Below, piece by piece: positions 5,712 to 7,162 of a stretch of DNA of 7,162 nt. Below the pieces are notes generated by a model, which saw nothing but the letters and a program-made list of their open reading frames with translations, did not search any database and was not told the origin of the DNA. The stretch comes from Bacteroidales bacterium (GTDB taxonomy: Bacteria > Bacteroidota > Bacteroidia > Bacteroidales > JAADGE01): positions 1 through 7,162 of the forward strand of contig JANTGL010000136.1 in assembly GCA_024762915.1 (NCBI GenBank), written 5' to 3'. How positions within the stretch are numbered: position 1 is the first letter of the stretch; every line of letters begins with the position of its first letter. The position numbers and the translations under genes are program-made.

Positions 5712-7162
5712 GCAGATTTAACAAGAGTTTTTGAAATCTTATTTTATCAGGAAGATAAATATCCTCAATTAAAAGCATTAAATAAAATCATAAACGGTGT
5801 ATGGAAAGCCTATTCTACCGAGGAATTAATTTTAAGAACAAATGCTTTATCTTGTTGGTTAATCGACTCGGAATACAAAAAAGGTGATCACATTGCAATA
5901 ATTCCCGAAAACGGCAGTCCGGAATGGATGATTTTTGATTTTGCTTGTCAGCAAGTCGGATTGGTAACCGTACCTGTTCACCCGACGGCATCCGTTGAAG
6001 AAATTAAATATATTTTAAGAGAAACAGATGTTAAATTTTGTTTAACAGCTAACTCCGGTTTGTTTTATAAAGTAAAACCGATTGCCGAAAGCATTAATGC
6101 GGACATTAAAATTAAACATTTAGAACGTGACAAATCCGGGTATTTTAGTGCAATAGAATTAAGAAAAGCAACTAAAGAACAAATCTCGGAACTTGACAAA
6201 ATAAAATCACAAATTAAATCAGATGATGTTTTTGTTATTATGTATACTTCCGGGACATCCGGAATTCCTAAAGGTGTGATGCTTACTCACCGGAATGTTC
6301 TCAGTAATATATTATCAATTCTCACTGTTTTCCCCTTGGAGCATTCCGTAAAAGTAATCAGTTTTTTGCCTTTCAGCCATATCTTGGAACGAACAGCTGC
6401 CTATGCATACATTGCTTTCGGTGTTTCCGTTTTTTTTAGTCAGAGCAAAGAAAGTTTTACCCATGATTTTCAAAAGGTAAAACCTTATTTTTGTACTATG
6501 GTTCCGAGAATTTTGGAAAAAATGTACGACCATGTTCATTTGCAAACACTCGGAAAGAATCCCTTAAAAAAGATAATCATTAAATCGGCTTTTAATCTTG
6601 CCAAAAAATACAGCAGTTTCGAAAAGAAAAACGTGTTTTACAGAATCGGTTTATTTTTTGCAAGAATCTTTGTATTCAATCGTTGGCGGAAAGCTTTGGG
6701 CGGAAAAATAAAATACATGGCTGTAGGTGCAGCAGCTTTAAGACCTGAAATAAGCCGATCGTTTTCTGCTGCAAATATCAGAATAAGAGAGGGTTACGGA
6801 ATGACGGAAACATCTCCGGTTATCTCGATGAACAGATTTAAACCCGGTATGAACCGATTTGGTACGGTCGGTATTCCCGTTCCGGGTGTTCAAGTGAAAA
6901 TTGATACTGACCTTGAAGGTAAAGAAGGTGAAATACTCGTAAAAGGACCGAATGTTATGCAAGGCTATTATAAACAAGCCGATTTAAGCAAAGAAGCATT
7001 TACTTCGGACGGCTGGTTTAAAACCGGAGATGTCGGGAAATTTATCGATAAAAAGTTTTTAAAAATTACCGACCGTAAAAAAGATATTTTTAAAACCTCA
7101 ACAGGTAAATACATTGCTCCGCAAGTTCTGGAGAATTATTTTGTTTCTTCTCCGGTTATTCA
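5694..7162 (+). CDS. Long-chain acyl-CoA synthetase (AMP-forming), 3' end beyond window
   Basis: This open frame runs from the ATG at 5694 to the right edge (489 codons plus two bases) and encodes an ANL-superfamily adenylating enzyme that converts a fatty acid, ATP and CoA to acyl-CoA, AMP and PPi. Motifs in order: the phosphate-binding loop YTSGTSGIPKG (184-194), FLPFSHILER (224-233) typical of long-chain synthetases, VPRILEK (270-276), a basic amphipathic stretch at 310-337, the adenine-binding GYGMTET (367-373), DGWFKTGD (439-446) with the ribose-binding Asp446, and the hinge ITDRKKDIFKTSTGKYI (458-474). The C-terminal subdomain with the catalytic Lys, roughly the last 100 residues, lies outside. 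The family of long-chain enzymes usually has about 590-600 residues. An in-frame GTG at 5673 is an alternative start; ATG is preferred, with an A-rich upstream stretch. It lies 36 bases after the second hydrolase, likely in the same transcript. Exact chain-length preference is unknown. Confidence 0.93.
   Translation, partial: MIKNNTADLTRVFEILFYQEDKYPQLKALNKIINGVWKAYSTEELILRTNALSCWLIDSEYKKGDHIAIIPENGSPEWMIFDFACQQVGLVTVPVHPTASVEEIKYILRETDVKFCLTANSGLFYKVKPIAESINADIKIKHLERDKSGYFSAIELRKATKEQISELDKIKSQIKSDDVFVIMYTSGTSGIPKGVMLTHRNVLSNILSILTVFPLEHSVKVISFLPFSHILERTAAYAYIAFGVSVFFSQSKESFTHDFQKVKPYFCTMVPRILEKMYDHVHLQTLGKNPLKKIIIKSAFNLAKKYSSFEKKNVFYRIGLFFARIFVFNRWRKALGGKIKYMAVGAAALRPEISRSFSAANIRIREGYGMTETSPVISMNRFKPGMNRFGTVGIPVPGVQVKIDTDLEGKEGEILVKGPNVMQGYYKQADLSKEAFTSDGWFKTGDVGKFIDKKFLKITDRKKDIFKTSTGKYIAPQVLENYFVSSPVI

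Noticed and set aside
6315..6545. 76-codon minus-strand open frame
   Set aside because: It is antisense to the acyl-CoA synthetase, whose plus-strand frame carries conserved motifs throughout this stretch.
6738..6977. 79-codon minus-strand open frame
   Set aside because: It is antisense to the part of the acyl-CoA synthetase gene that encodes GYGMTET and nearby motifs; no independent evidence of coding.

Overview
The window is an AT-rich chromosomal segment of a member of the Bacteroidota (Bacteroidetes). Three things support this. Copies of the Bacteroidetes -7 promoter element TAnnTTTG stand 15-85 bases upstream of the genes, in one case with a TTG exactly 19 bases further up. Most starts lack a strong Shine-Dalgarno and are preceded by A/T-rich sequence. 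The protein repertoire fits: a PnuC/PnuT-type vitamin transporter, a signal-peptide beta-barrel protein and a class 3 aldehyde dehydrogenase. I cannot name a genus.

Layout. Positions 17-1408 (minus strand) hold a complete class 3 (fatty-aldehyde type) aldehyde dehydrogenase. An 81-base divergent spacer follows, and all remaining genes are on the plus strand. Positions 1490-2442 hold a two-gene operon with an ATGA overlap: a small YkoF/MTH1187-type thiamine-binding protein and a PnuC-family membrane transporter, together best read as a thiamine uptake unit. Positions 2574-3872 hold an exported protein of unknown function with a probable C-terminal outer-membrane beta-barrel. Positions 3997-5657 hold two tandem, diverged, membrane-anchored alpha/beta hydrolases. 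From 5694 to the right edge runs a long-chain acyl-CoA synthetase (AMP-forming), cut off by the window before its C-terminal subdomain ends.

How the genes may work together. The clearest functional unit is the thiamine pair. The second hydrolase and the acyl-CoA synthetase are 36 bases apart with no promoter visible between them, so they are probably co-transcribed. A hydrolase that releases acyl groups followed by an enzyme that activates fatty acids is a sensible lipid-recycling arrangement, but the hydrolase substrates are unknown. The aldehyde dehydrogenase fits a lipid theme only loosely, because it is on the other strand.

There are no tRNAs, rRNAs, insertion sequences, CRISPR arrays or phage genes that I can see, and no gene-free stretch longer than about 130 bases. 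Most of the window looks like ordinary housekeeping or metabolic DNA. The points most worth a second look are the thiamine-binding protein/transporter pair without a TPP riboswitch, the altered oxyanion-loop residue in the second hydrolase, and a short duplication that includes the start codon of the acyl-CoA synthetase.
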